From Venatoribacter pacificus (GTDB taxonomy: Bacteria > Pseudomonadota > Gammaproteobacteria > Pseudomonadales > Oceanobacteraceae), in contig NZ_JAOANI010000012.1 of assembly GCF_025318105.1 (NCBI RefSeq), positions 1 through 64,000 of the forward strand: a stretch of DNA of 64,000 bases, in the 5' to 3' direction. The notes beneath the pieces were generated by a model. That model saw only the letters and a list, made by a program, of their open reading frames with translations. It was not told the origin of the DNA and ran no database searches. This document shows positions 41,874-51,748 of the stretch, piece by piece. Both the position numbers and the translations under genes were made by a program. Numbering within the stretch: position 1 is the stretch's first letter; each line of letters opens with the position of its first letter.

Positions 41874-43796
41874 TCAGTTCTGTTCGCCGGCCGGATCACC
41901 TACCGCATCATCATCGGCATCACTGGCCATATCACGGCTTTCTTCTGCCGGAGCGGCCGGACCAGAGCCGTTATCGCCCCAGGATTTAGGCGGACGCGGT
42001 TTTTTACCGGCCATGATGTCGTCAATCTGATCCGCATCAATGGTTTCATATTCCATCAGCGCATCTTTCATCAGTTCAAGCTTATCGCGGTTTTCTTCCA
42101 GAATTTTGCTGGCACGCTGATAACAGACGTCCAACAGATTTCTGACTTCCGCATCAATGACCCGTGCCGTTTCATCCGATAAATGAGACATCTGACCACC
42201 GCCAGACGACCCCAGATAACCGTTTTGTTCTTCCTCAGTGTAAAGCTGCGCGCCTAATTTCTCGGACAAGCCCCACTTGGTGACATAGTTTCGTGCGTAT
42301 TTGGTTGCACGCTCAATATCGTTTGAGGCACCGGTGGTGACACCGTCTTTACCCAGCGTCATCTCTTCAGCAATACGGCCGCCGTACAGCGAGCAGATAT
42401 TACTTTCGATACCACGTTTACTGATGGAATGGCGATCTTCTTCCGGCAGGAACATCGTCACACCCAACGCACGACCGCGGGGAATAATCGATACTTTGTA
42501 TACCGGGTCATGCTCCGGAACCATACGACCAACAATCGCGTGACCGGCTTCGTGATAAGCCGTATTGGTCTTTTCTTTTTCCGACATCACCATGGTCTTA
42601 CGCTCGGCGCCCATCAGGATTTTATCCTTGGCTTTCTCGAACTCTTCCATGGTAACCAGATTACGGTTTGAGCGAGCAGCAAAGAGTGCTGCTTCGTTCA
42701 CCAGATTCGCCAGATCGGCACCGGAGAATCCTGGCGTACCACGGGCAATAATAGAGGCATTCACATCATCAGCCAGCGGCACTTTGCGCATGTGGACATT
42801 CAGAATCTGCTCACGGCCACGGATATCCGGCAGACCCACAACCACCTGACGGTCGAAACGGCCCGGACGCAACAGCGCCGGATCCAGTACATCCGGACGG
42901 TTGGTGGCAGCAATAACAATGATGCCATCGTTAACTTCAAAGCCGTCCATCTCAACCAGCAGCTGGTTCAGAGTCTGTTCGCGCTCATCGTTACCACCAC
43001 CAATACCGACACCACGGGAACGGCCGACGGCATCAATCTCATCAATGAAGATGATACAAGGTGCCTGCTTCTTGGCCTGCTCAAACATATCGCGCACACG
43101 GGAGGCACCAACACCAACAAACATTTCAACGAAATCGGAACCGGAAATCGAGAAAAACGGTACACGCGCTTCACCGGCAATGGCTTTTGCCAGCAGCGTT
43201 TTACCGGTACCCGGCTGACCAACCATCAGCACACCGCGCGGAATTTTACCGCCAAGGCGCTGGTATTTGCCCGGATCACGCAGGAATTCGACTAACTCTT
43301 TAACGTCTTCTTTGGCTTCATCACAGCCGGCAACATCTTCAAAGGTGGTTTTGATCTGATCTTCGCTGAGCAGTTTGGCTTTGCTTTTACCAAACGCCAT
43401 CGGACCGCCTTTGCCGCCACCACCGCCCTGCATCTGACGCATAAACAGCATAAACACGGCAATAATGATCAGAATAGGCAGTGATGCCAGCAACAATTGA
43501 GTGAAGAACCCCTGTTTTTCAGGCTTTTCGCCTAACACCTGAACATGATTGTTCAGCAGGGTGTCCATCAGTTTGTCATCGTAAACCGGCAGAATGGTCT
43601 CAAAGGCTTCGCCACCGCTGTTAACACCAGAGATGGTCTGGCCAGAAATGGTGACTTTTTCCACCTGACCGCTTTCCACGGCAGTAATGAACTCAGAGTA
43701 GGAATACTCCTTACCCTTGCCCACATTCTGGAAATTGTTGAACACCATCATCAGAACGGCTGCAATCACCGCCCATAATATGAAATTCTTCGCCAT
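41874..43796 (-). CDS. ftsH: ATP-dependent zinc metalloprotease FtsH
   Basis: A 640-residue inner-membrane AAA protease that removes misfolded membrane proteins and short-lived regulators such as sigma-32 and LpxC. Two membrane helices (about 4-22 and 98-118) flank a periplasmic domain. Walker A is GQPGTGKT, the second region of homology has ATNRPDVLDPALLRPGRFDR, and the zinc site is HEAGH. The ATG at 43796 is used, with a GAGG upstream. The C-terminal tail is Pro/Ala/Asp-rich. Confidence 0.97.
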   Translation of the reverse strand: MAKNFILWAVIAAVLMMVFNNFQNVGKGKEYSYSEFITAVESGQVEKVTISGQTISGVNSGGEAFETILPVYDDKLMDTLLNNHVQVLGEKPEKQGFFTQLLLASLPILIIIAVFMLFMRQMQGGGGGKGGPMAFGKSKAKLLSEDQIKTTFEDVAGCDEAKEDVKELVEFLRDPGKYQRLGGKIPRGVLMVGQPGTGKTLLAKAIAGEARVPFFSISGSDFVEMFVGVGASRVRDMFEQAKKQAPCIIFIDEIDAVGRSRGVGIGGGNDEREQTLNQLLVEMDGFEVNDGIIVIAATNRPDVLDPALLRPGRFDRQVVVGLPDIRGREQILNVHMRKVPLADDVNASIIARGTPGFSGADLANLVNEAALFAARSNRNLVTMEEFEKAKDKILMGAERKTMVMSEKEKTNTAYHEAGHAIVGRMVPEHDPVYKVSIIPRGRALGVTMFLPEEDRHSISKRGIESNICSLYGGRIAEEMTLGKDGVTTGASNDIERATKYARNYVTKWGLSEKLGAQLYTEEEQNGYLGSSGGGQMSHLSDETARVIDAEVRNLLDVCYQRASKILEENRDKLELMKDALMEYETIDADQIDDIMAGKKPRPPKSWGDNGSGPAAPAEESRDMASDADDDAVGDPAGEQN

Positions 43797-43877
43797 ACCC
43801 GGCACCACCTCATTGGCTGCGGAGTCGGGCCATATCCCGACGTCCCTTCTTTAACTGTCTAGCTTAGCAAGCATTGG

Positions 43878-44498
43878 CTAAGCGCGGAAACCTTTCCCAA
43901 CAACGTAAACCTCGCGCGAACGCGGACGAGACGCCTTAGGCTTACGAATCAAAACTTTTGTAAAGGATTGTCTGACGTCCTTTACGTATTCATCAAAACC
44001 ATCGCCCTGGAACACTTTCGCCACAAACTGACCATTCGGACGCAGCACCTGACGCGCCATATCCAGCGCTAACTCTACTAGATACATAGAACCAGGCTGA
44101 TCAATTGAGGGTACTCCACTCATATTGGGGGCCATATCGGAGATTACAAGGTCTACCGGACGACCATCGACAATCGCCATTAATTCATTAAAAACCGACT
44201 CTTCGGTGAAATCGCCCTGAATAAACTCAACATCAGCAATGGGGTCCATCGGCAGAATATCGGAGGCAATCACCACCCCCTTGCCATTCAGCTTACGACC
44301 AACCACCTGTGACCAGCCACCCGGGGCCGAACCAAGATCGATGATGGTCATACCGGGCTTTATGAGCTGGTCTTTCTCATCGAGTTCAATCAGTTTGTAG
44401 CTGGCACGCGTGCGATAGCCATCCTGCTGTGCTTTTTGCACATAAATGTCGTCAACATGCTCTTTCAGCCAATCGGCACTGGTTTTTGAACGCGCCAT
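43878..44498 (-). CDS. rlmE: 23S rRNA (uridine-2552-2'-O)-methyltransferase
   Basis: A 206-residue RlmE (FtsJ/RrmJ). It methylates U2552 in the ribosomal A-loop. The SAM motif is IIDLGSAPGGWSQ. The K-D-K-E catalytic set lies in RASYKLIELDEK, ISDMAPNMSG and VAKVFQGDGF. It is next to ftsH, a heat-shock arrangement known from other proteobacteria. Confidence 0.97.
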   Translation of the reverse strand: MARSKTSADWLKEHVDDIYVQKAQQDGYRTRASYKLIELDEKDQLIKPGMTIIDLGSAPGGWSQVVGRKLNGKGVVIASDILPMDPIADVEFIQGDFTEESVFNELMAIVDGRPVDLVISDMAPNMSGVPSIDQPGSMYLVELALDMARQVLRPNGQFVAKVFQGDGFDEYVKDVRQSFTKVLIRKPKASRPRSREVYVVGKGFRA

Positions 44499-44637
44499 GC
44501 AGGTACTTGCTCCAAGGTCAGGTATACTAAGGGCTGTTTAATTCGTGGAAACGACCCCAGCGGTCTTCACCGCATATAAAGCGCTAAGTTTACCACCGAA
44601 CCACATTACTACCGAACTACAGAGCTCCCGAATCTAT

Positions 44638-44940
44638 ATGGCATTATCAAACGAACAGAAAAAGGCCTATCGTGCCATCGGCCACACGCTGAATCCGATT
44701 GTCACCGTCGCCGCCAATGGCCTGACCGAAGGGGTCATTGAGGAACTGAACCGCGCACTGAACGATCACGAGCTGATCAAAATCAAAGTGTCTGTTGGTG
44801 ACCGTGATGTTAAAAAAGAAGTACTGGCAGAGATTCTGCGCATTACCGGGGCAGAAATGCCACAGCAAATCGGCAACACCGCATTGCTGATGCGCCGCAA
44901 TCCAAAAGCCAATCCTAAGCTGTCCAACCTGAAGCGCTGA
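44638..44940 (+). CDS. yhbY: RNA-binding protein YhbY
   Basis: A 100-residue CRS1-YhbY domain protein that binds pre-50S particles. The start MALSNEQKKAYRAIGH at 44638 is the family norm. The core motif LNPIVTVAANGLTEGVIEEL and ALLMRRNPKANPKL are present. It is divergent from rlmE. Confidence 0.94.
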   Translation: MALSNEQKKAYRAIGHTLNPIVTVAANGLTEGVIEELNRALNDHELIKIKVSVGDRDVKKEVLAEILRITGAEMPQQIGNTALLMRRNPKANPKLSNLKR

Positions 44941-44950
44941 AGCACTCAGG

Positions 44951-45337
44951 TTATCTGACCGCCGGAGCATGATCCCGGCGGATCACCGACACCGGCGCAA
45001 TCAACAACCAGGCCAACCCCAGAACCGAGATGGCATGCATCAGCATCATCTGCAGCTTCCACCACGGCATAAATGCGAAATACACCAGTGACAGAAACGT
45101 CATAATCAACACCAACTGCACGGGCAATTGCCGCCAGCTGAGCGCATGAAACAGCCTGCTCATCAGCAGAATCACACACCCCGCCACGCCACCAAGCCCA
45201 ACCATCACATGCATAACGTCCATACCATGCTGCGGAAAGAACCCGCGGTGTTCCAGCAGTGGCCGGACTACATACGCACACGCCCATAACCCGCCCAGCC
45301 AGAACGTACGGAATAAAATCAGATAATGCCGGATCAT
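44951..45337 (-). CDS. DUF4149-like membrane protein
   Basis: A 128-residue integral inner-membrane protein with four predicted helices. The opening FRTFWLGGLWACAYVVRPLLEH resembles DUF4149/TMEM205-like proteins. A comparable gene lies next to yhbY in Pseudomonas. The function is unknown. It converges on yhbY with 10 bases between the stops. Confidence 0.8.
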   Translation of the reverse strand: MIRHYLILFRTFWLGGLWACAYVVRPLLEHRGFFPQHGMDVMHVMVGLGGVAGCVILLMSRLFHALSWRQLPVQLVLIMTFLSLVYFAFMPWWKLQMMLMHAISVLGLAWLLIAPVSVIRRDHAPAVR

Positions 45338-45492
45338 GGCGATGACTCCGTCCGGATACTCCGGATCAGTACAGAAAAAGATAAATCCGTGGCCTGACTG
45401 GCCAGATCAGCCTGACGTTAACAAGCTTACACCAAAGGGGAGTTGGAAGACCGGACTGTTCCGGTGATAATAGCGAAAAAAGTAAGGTTTCA

Positions 45493-46617
45493 ATGCTCAT
45501 GTCCGATATCGTAATTTCCGGCTCCGGCCTGTTCATCCCGCCTTTTACCATCACCAATGATGAACTGGTAGAAGCCTACAATGCCTATGCAAATCGTTTT
45601 AACGAAGAGCATGCCGACGCCATCGCCGCGGGCGAAACCGAAGCTCTGCCATTATCCAGCAGTGAATTTATTGAAAAAGCCTCCGGCATCAAAGCACGTT
45701 ATGCCATGTACAAAGATGGCATCGTGAATCCGGACATCATGCATCCCGTATTCCCGATGACACAGGAAGGTGCCACCCCGGAAATGGTCACCATGGGGGT
45801 TGCTGCCGCTCGTGAAGCCATGCAACAGGCCGGCAAAACCGCTGACGATATTGATATGGTCATTGTTTCAAGCACCTTCCGCCAGCGTGACTACCCGGGC
45901 ATGTCTGTTGAAATTCAACGTGAACTGGGCATTAAAGGTTTCGCCTACGACATGGGCATTGCCTGCTCATCCGCGACCTTCGGTCTGATCAATGCCTACA
46001 CCGCACTGAAAGCTGGAACCGCTAAGTGTGTGTTATTTGTGAATCCTGAATTCACCACACCCGGGCTGGACTTCAAAGATCGCGACAGCCATTTTATTTT
46101 TGGTGATGTTGCAACCGCAGCAATTCTGGAGCCTGCAGAAACGGCAACGTCAGAGCATATTTTCCGCATCCTGAGTACCAAACAATTTACCCAGTATTCA
46201 GACAATATTCGCTGCGATGCATCTTACGCCGATTACTGCTTTGAAAATGTGCCCGCCAACCGCTATGCCTTCAAACAACAGGGCCGGAAAGTATTTAAAG
46301 AACTGCTGCCACTGGTTACTAACTTCATTGAGAATCTGCTGAGCGAAAATCAGCTGGAAGCATCTTCACTGAAACGCATGTGGCTGCATCAGGCCAACGT
46401 TAATATGAACTTATTTGCCGTTAAAAAACTCCTCGGCCGGCTGCCGGAAGGGAATGAAGCGCCTGTGGTTCTGGATGAGTTTGCCAATACCGCTTCTTCT
46501 GGTTCAGTTATCGCCTTCCACCGCCATAAAGATGATTTCATCTCCGGCGATAAAGGCCTGATCTGTTCTTTTGGTGCTGGCTATTCCATTGGCAGTCTTT
46601 TAGTCGAAAAAGTCTGA
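45493..46617 (+). CDS. Beta-ketoacyl-ACP synthase III-like protein
   Basis: A 374-residue condensing enzyme. The catalytic triad is C158 in GIACSSATFG, H299 in WLHQANVNM and N332 in EFANTASSGS, as in FabH-type synthases that start or extend acyl chains from acyl-CoA and malonyl-ACP. It is about 50 residues longer than standard FabH, with an insertion in the first 60 residues. It lies directly upstream of fabA, a place more often held by or near fabB, so it probably feeds fatty-acid synthesis. Whether it primes or elongates cannot be read from sequence. Confidence 0.87.
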   Translation: MLMSDIVISGSGLFIPPFTITNDELVEAYNAYANRFNEEHADAIAAGETEALPLSSSEFIEKASGIKARYAMYKDGIVNPDIMHPVFPMTQEGATPEMVTMGVAAAREAMQQAGKTADDIDMVIVSSTFRQRDYPGMSVEIQRELGIKGFAYDMGIACSSATFGLINAYTALKAGTAKCVLFVNPEFTTPGLDFKDRDSHFIFGDVATAAILEPAETATSEHIFRILSTKQFTQYSDNIRCDASYADYCFENVPANRYAFKQQGRKVFKELLPLVTNFIENLLSENQLEASSLKRMWLHQANVNMNLFAVKKLLGRLPEGNEAPVVLDEFANTASSGSVIAFHRHKDDFISGDKGLICSFGAGYSIGSLLVEKV

Positions 46618-46769
46618 TAACAGCCCCCATTTTCCGGCGTAATCCGCGCCGGAAAATGCCATCTATTAATTCCTTTTTTTCAAAAAACCTTCATTAGCTA
46701 TCATGCTGTAAATATGTCAGTGTACGGGCATACTTATAACGACTGCAAAAGACCAAAAGAGGAATCTGC

Positions 46770-47285
46770 ATGACTCACCAACACTCCTTTAACCGTGAAG
46801 AACTGCTGGCCTGTGGCCGCGGCGAACTGTTTGGTGAAGGAAATGCCCGCCTGCCACTTCCCAACATGCTGATGATGGATCGCATTGTGCACATCAGCAG
46901 TGAAGGCGGCGCTTACGGTAAAGGCGAAATTATTGCCGAACTGGATATTGATCCGTCTCTGTGGTTTTTTGACTGCCACTTTGAAACGGACCCGGTCATG
47001 CCTGGTTGTCTGGGTCTGGATGCCATGTGGCAGCTGGTTGGTTTCTTTCTCGGCTGGCGTGGCAACCCCGGTCGCGGTCGCGCCCTCGGTTCCGGCGAGG
47101 TGAAATTCCGTGGCCAGGTGCTGCCAACCGCCAAAACAGTTACCTACCGCATTGATATCAAACGCGTTATGGAACAGAAACTGGTCATGGGCATTGCTGA
47201 TGCCAGAATGGAAGTGGATGGCCGCGAAATTTATACCGCCAAAGATCTGCGTGTGGGGTTGTTTACCTCCACTGAAAACTTCTGA
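46770..47285 (+). CDS. fabA: 3-hydroxydecanoyl-ACP dehydratase/isomerase
   Basis: A 171-residue FabA, the enzyme that makes unsaturated fatty acids by isomerising trans-2- to cis-3-decenoyl-ACP. The active-site residues H70 (FDCHFETDPVMPG) and D84 (GLDAMWQLVGF) are at the standard positions. Length is exact for the family. It has its own AGAGGAA ribosome site 152 bases after the ketosynthase stop. Confidence 0.97.
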   Translation: MTHQHSFNREELLACGRGELFGEGNARLPLPNMLMMDRIVHISSEGGAYGKGEIIAELDIDPSLWFFDCHFETDPVMPGCLGLDAMWQLVGFFLGWRGNPGRGRALGSGEVKFRGQVLPTAKTVTYRIDIKRVMEQKLVMGIADARMEVDGREIYTAKDLRVGLFTSTENF

Positions 47286-47406
47286 ACGCCACCGCTTGCT
47301 GTTCAGGTTCTGTCATTATTGACAGGGCCTGACCTTCTCAACATTCCCACGTTATCTCCTGACTGATTTCCGTTAAACTGGCGGCATCATTCTGTGAGGT
47401 ATCCCT

Positions 47407-47928
47407 GTGGGACAGATCATACAAACCGAGATGACGGTACTCGTCACTCCGGACATGGCCAACTTCTCCGGCAACATGCATGGCGGCGAATTACTCAAGC
47501 TGCTGGACAAAGTCGCTTATACCTGTGCGATGCGTTACAGCGGACATTACGCCGTCACCCTCTCGGTCGATAATGTTTTATTTAAAGAGCCCATTTTAAT
47601 CGGAGAACTGATCACCTGCCTGGCGACCATTAATTACACCGGCCGCACCTCGATGGAAATTGGCATCAAAGTCGTTGCTGAAGATATCAAGCTGCGTACT
47701 GTTCGCCACACGCATACCTGCTTCTTTACCATGGTCGCCATGGGAGACGACAACAAACCCACCCCTGTTCCAGAATTGGAATTAAAAAATGAAGTACAGA
47801 TCCGGCGCTGGAACAAAGCGCTGAAACGTCGCCAGGCGCAGAAAAAACTGCAGGCCATGATGCGTGCAATTGAGCGTGACGATGGCTCAGATGATTTTGA
47901 CGATTTACCGCTGATTCCGTGCCCCTGA
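47407..47928 (+). CDS. Acyl-CoA thioesterase (hotdog fold)
   Basis: A 173-residue hotdog thioesterase of the YciA/BACH type that hydrolyses acyl-CoA. The signatures are VTPDMANFSGNMHGGELLKLLDKVAYTCA (catalytic Asn and Asp regions) and the HTHTCFFTMVAM strand. The start is GTG with GAGG upstream. The C terminus is basic then acidic and probably disordered. It belongs to the fatty-acid gene group with fabA. Confidence 0.9.
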   Translation: MGQIIQTEMTVLVTPDMANFSGNMHGGELLKLLDKVAYTCAMRYSGHYAVTLSVDNVLFKEPILIGELITCLATINYTGRTSMEIGIKVVAEDIKLRTVRHTHTCFFTMVAMGDDNKPTPVPELELKNEVQIRRWNKALKRRQAQKKLQAMMRAIERDDGSDDFDDLPLIPCP

Positions 47929-47952
47929 GCCATCCTCCCGGTTAACAGGTAT

Positions 47953-47982
47953 AAAAAAACCGCGCAATGCGCGGTTTTTTTT
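47953..47982. terminator. Bidirectional terminator
   Basis: AAAAAAACCGCGC-AAT-GCGCGGTTTTTTTT between the convergent thioesterase and greA genes. Confidence 0.94.
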
Positions 47983-48004
47983 ATGTCGGCAACAAGAGCA
48001 GAAA

Positions 48005-48481
48005 TCAGACGTGTTTTACTTCGTCAATTTCATACTCAACGGTGCCGCTGGGAATCTTAACGGTAACCGCATCGCCTTCTTCCTTGCCAATCAGCGCACG
48101 CGCAATCGGTGAGGAAATAGAAATACGGTTAGCTTTAATATCCGCTTCGTCTTCACCGACAATGCGGTATTCCACTTCAGCATCAGTATCCACATTGATG
48201 ATGCGCACCGTAGTGCCAAACAAAACCTTACCGGTGTGCGGAATGGTTTTGATATCAATCACCTGAGCATTGGACAACTTACCTTCGATGTCCTGAATAC
48301 GACCTTCAATAAAACCCTGCTGTTCACGGGCGGCATGATACTCAGCGTTCTCTTTCAGGTCGCCGTGCTCACGCGCCTCAGCAATCGACGCAATAACACG
48401 CGGCCGATCAACTGTTTTCAGACGCTGAAGCTCTCCTCGCAGAGCCGCTTCACCCTCAACAGTCATTGGATACTTTTGCAT
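48005..48481 (-). CDS. greA: Transcription elongation factor GreA
   Basis: A 158-residue GreA that rescues backtracked RNA polymerase. The coiled-coil N-terminal part contains GEAALRGELQRLK and ENAEYHAAREQQGFIEGRI, with the acidic tip between. The C-terminal domain ends in PSGTVEYEIDEVKHV. It follows carB by 35 bases, as in the Pseudomonas carA-carB-greA operon. Confidence 0.97.
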   Translation of the reverse strand: MQKYPMTVEGEAALRGELQRLKTVDRPRVIASIAEAREHGDLKENAEYHAAREQQGFIEGRIQDIEGKLSNAQVIDIKTIPHTGKVLFGTTVRIINVDTDAEVEYRIVGEDEADIKANRISISSPIARALIGKEEGDAVTVKIPSGTVEYEIDEVKHV

Positions 48482-48516
48482 ACTGTTATGACTCCCTAAC
48501 TATTTGAATGCGACCA

Positions 48517-51500
48517 TTAAATGGTCGCATGCAGATCCTGCAGTCGGCGAACTTCTTTCAGGCCTTCGGAGCGCAGCGCTTCAACCACCGCTTCTGCGCC
48601 CGCCAGGGTTGTTGTGTAATACACTTTATGCTGCAGCGCGCTGCGACGGATGTCAGCAGAGTCTGCAATGGCTTGCGGGCCATCGGTGGTATTCACAATC
48701 AAAGAAATTTCGTCGTTTTTAATCATATCCACAATGTGTGGACGACCTTCGGTCACTTTGCTGACGCGATCAACAGCCACACCAGCGGCCTGCAGCACTT
48801 TACAGGTACCTTCCGTCGATACCAGTTTAAAGCCACGCTCGATCAGACCTTCAGCAACAGCAACCACACCGGACTTATCGGCATCTCGCACAGAAACAAA
48901 AGCCACACCGCTGTCCGGCAATTTAGCACCGGCACCCAGCTGCGCTTTAAAGAACGCTTCGCCAAAGGTTTTACCGGCACCCATCACTTCACCGGTGGAT
49001 TTCATTTCCGGCCCAAGAATCGGGTCAACACCCTGGAACTTGTTGAACGGGAACACCGCTTCTTTTACGGAGAAGTACGGTGGAATGATTTCTTTGGTAA
49101 AGCCCAGTTCAGCCAGTTTCTTACCGGTCATAACCTTGACAGCAACCGCGGCCAACGAGGTGCCGATGCATTTGGACACGAAAGGTACCGTACGGGAAGC
49201 ACGCGGATTCACTTCGATCACATAGATCTCGCCGTCCTGCCACGCCAGCTGCGTATTCATCAGGCCAACCACGCCCAACTCCATCGCCATCGCCGCGACC
49301 TGCTTACGCATTTCATCCTGCACCTCTGCCGGCAGGCTGTATGGTGGCAGAGAACACGCGGAGTCACCGGAGTGAATACCCGCCTGCTCGATATGCTGCA
49401 TGATACCGCCGATAACAACCTGCTCACCGTCGCAAATGGCGTCGATATCCACTTCAACCGCACGATCGAGGAAGTAGTCCAGCAATACCGGAGAATCGTT
49501 GGATACTTTTACCGCTTCAGTCATGTAACGACGCAGCGAGGCTTCGTTATTCACAATTTCCATCGCCCGGCCACCCAGAACATAAGATGGGCGAACCACC
49601 AGCGGGTAACCGATTTCTGCAGCTTTAATCACTGCTTCTTCAGCAGAAGTAACAGTAGCGTTAACCGGCTGCTTCAGACCCAGACGCTGAATCATCTGCT
49701 GGAAACGCTCACGGTCTTCGGCACGGTCGATCGCTTCCGGAGAAGTACCGATGATCGGCACACCCGCGGCTTCCAGCTCGTCGGCCAGTTTTAGCGGCGT
49801 CTGGCCACCGTACTGTACGATCACGCCTTTTGGCTTTTCACGGTCGACGATTTCCAGCACGTCTTCCAGAGTAACAGGCTCGAAATACAGACGGTCAGAG
49901 GTGTCGTAGTCGGTAGAAACCGTCTCCGGGTTACAGTTCACCATAATGGCTTCGTAACCTTCTTCTTTTGCCGCCAGCGCTGCGTGCACACAGCAATAAT
50001 CGAATTCAATACCCTGACCAATACGGTTAGGACCACCACCCAGTACGATGATTTTTTCGCGGTCGGATGGATTCGATTCGCACTCTTCTTCATAGGTCGA
50101 GTACATATACGCCGTGTCAGTGGCGAATTCCGCCGCACAGGTATCCACGCGTTTATAAACCGGGCGAATACCCAGTTTCTGACGCTGCTTGCGGAAGGTT
50201 TTTTCGGTCACACCCAGCAGTGTTGACAGACGAGCGTCGGAGAAACCTTTGCGTTTCAGACGGTAAATACGATCGGCATCCATCGAGGTCAGGCTGCTCT
50301 GAGCAACCGCGCCTTCTTCTTTGATCAGATCTTCAATCTGTACGAGGAACCATGGATCGATACCGGAATACTGATAAATTTCATCAACGCTCATACCGGC
50401 ACGGAAGGCATCGCCCACATACCAGATACGGTCCGCGCCCGGCACCCGCAGTTCAGAGATAATTTTATCTTTGCTGCCCGCATCGTTCAGATCCACCTTC
50501 GGATCAAAACCGGTAGAGCCCACTTCCAGACCGCGCAGCGCTTTCTGCATGGATTCCTGCTGGGTACGGCCAATCGCCATCACTTCGCCCACTGACTTCA
50601 TTTGCGTGGTCAGACGACCATCCGCCTGCGGGAATTTTTCGAAAGTGAAGCGTGGAATTTTGGTCACCACGTAGTCAATCGATGGCTCAAACGATGCCGG
50701 GGTGCGACCACCGGTAATATCGTTCTGCAGTTCGTCCAGGGTGTAACCCACCGCCAGCTTGGCCGCCACTTTAGCAATCGGGAAACCGGTTGCCTTGGAA
50801 GCCAGCGCCGAAGAACGGGATACACGCGGGTTCATCTCGATCACGACCATACGGCCGGTTTTCGGATCCATACCGAACTGAACGTTGGAACCGCCGGTTT
50901 CAACACCGATTTCACGCAGCACCGCCAACGAGGCGTCACGCATGATTTGATATTCTTTATCACTGAGGGTCTGTGCCGGAGCAACGGTGATGGAGTCACC
51001 GGTGTGCACACCCATGGCGTCGAAGTTTTCGATAGAACAGATAATGATGCAGTTGTCGTTTTTATCACGCACAACTTCCATCTCATATTCTTTCCAGCCG
51101 ATCAGGGATTCGTCGATCAGCAGCTCGTTGGTTGGCGACAGGTCCAGACCACGGGTACAGATTTCTTCGAATTCTTCTTTGTTGTAAGCAATACCGCCAC
51201 CGGTGCCGCCCATGGTAAAGGACGGACGGATGATGCACGGGAAGCCCAGAGTCTTCTGTACTTCGCGGGCTTCTTCCATGCTGTGCGCAATACCGGCGCG
51301 CGGACACTCGAGGCCGATCTTTTTCATCGCCTTATCAAAGCGGTTACGGTCTTCGGCTTTGTCGATGGTGTCAGCGTTGGCACCAATCATTTCCACGCCG
51401 AATTTTTCCAGTACACCAGCCGCTTCCAGACCCAGAGCACAGTTCAGTGCGGTCTGGCCACCCATGGTTGGCAGCAGTGCATCCGGACGCTCTTTCTCGA

Positions 51501-51732
51501 TGATTTTGGCAACCGCTTCAACGGTAATCGGTTCGATATAGGTTGCATCCGCCATCGACGGATCGGTCATGATGGTCGCCGGGTTAGAGTTCACCAGAAT
51601 TACACGGTAGCCCTCTTCACGCAGAGCCTTACAGGCCTGAGCGCCGGAGTAGTCAAATTCACAGGCCTGGCCGATAACGATAGGGCCGGCGCCAATGATC
51701 AAAATACTTTTTATGTCAGTACGTTTTGGCAT
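48517..51732 (-). CDS. carB: Carbamoyl-phosphate synthase large subunit
   Basis: A 1071-residue CarB that makes carbamoyl phosphate from bicarbonate, ammonia and two ATP for arginine and pyrimidines. It contains two homologous ATP-grasp halves, each opening with an ILIIGAGPIVIGQACEFDYSG or VLGGGPNRIGQGIEFDYCC block, an oligomerisation domain between them, and a C-terminal allosteric MGS-like domain. Normal length. It follows carA by 16 bases. Confidence 0.98.
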   Translation of the reverse strand: MPKRTDIKSILIIGAGPIVIGQACEFDYSGAQACKALREEGYRVILVNSNPATIMTDPSMADATYIEPITVEAVAKIIEKERPDALLPTMGGQTALNCALGLEAAGVLEKFGVEMIGANADTIDKAEDRNRFDKAMKKIGLECPRAGIAHSMEEAREVQKTLGFPCIIRPSFTMGGTGGGIAYNKEEFEEICTRGLDLSPTNELLIDESLIGWKEYEMEVVRDKNDNCIIICSIENFDAMGVHTGDSITVAPAQTLSDKEYQIMRDASLAVLREIGVETGGSNVQFGMDPKTGRMVVIEMNPRVSRSSALASKATGFPIAKVAAKLAVGYTLDELQNDITGGRTPASFEPSIDYVVTKIPRFTFEKFPQADGRLTTQMKSVGEVMAIGRTQQESMQKALRGLEVGSTGFDPKVDLNDAGSKDKIISELRVPGADRIWYVGDAFRAGMSVDEIYQYSGIDPWFLVQIEDLIKEEGAVAQSSLTSMDADRIYRLKRKGFSDARLSTLLGVTEKTFRKQRQKLGIRPVYKRVDTCAAEFATDTAYMYSTYEEECESNPSDREKIIVLGGGPNRIGQGIEFDYCCVHAALAAKEEGYEAIMVNCNPETVSTDYDTSDRLYFEPVTLEDVLEIVDREKPKGVIVQYGGQTPLKLADELEAAGVPIIGTSPEAIDRAEDRERFQQMIQRLGLKQPVNATVTSAEEAVIKAAEIGYPLVVRPSYVLGGRAMEIVNNEASLRRYMTEAVKVSNDSPVLLDYFLDRAVEVDIDAICDGEQVVIGGIMQHIEQAGIHSGDSACSLPPYSLPAEVQDEMRKQVAAMAMELGVVGLMNTQLAWQDGEIYVIEVNPRASRTVPFVSKCIGTSLAAVAVKVMTGKKLAELGFTKEIIPPYFSVKEAVFPFNKFQGVDPILGPEMKSTGEVMGAGKTFGEAFFKAQLGAGAKLPDSGVAFVSVRDADKSGVVAVAEGLIERGFKLVSTEGTCKVLQAAGVAVDRVSKVTEGRPHIVDMIKNDEISLIVNTTDGPQAIADSADIRRSALQHKVYYTTTLAGAEAVVEALRSEGLKEVRRLQDLHATI

Positions 51733-51748
51733 AACTCAGTCTGTCCTG

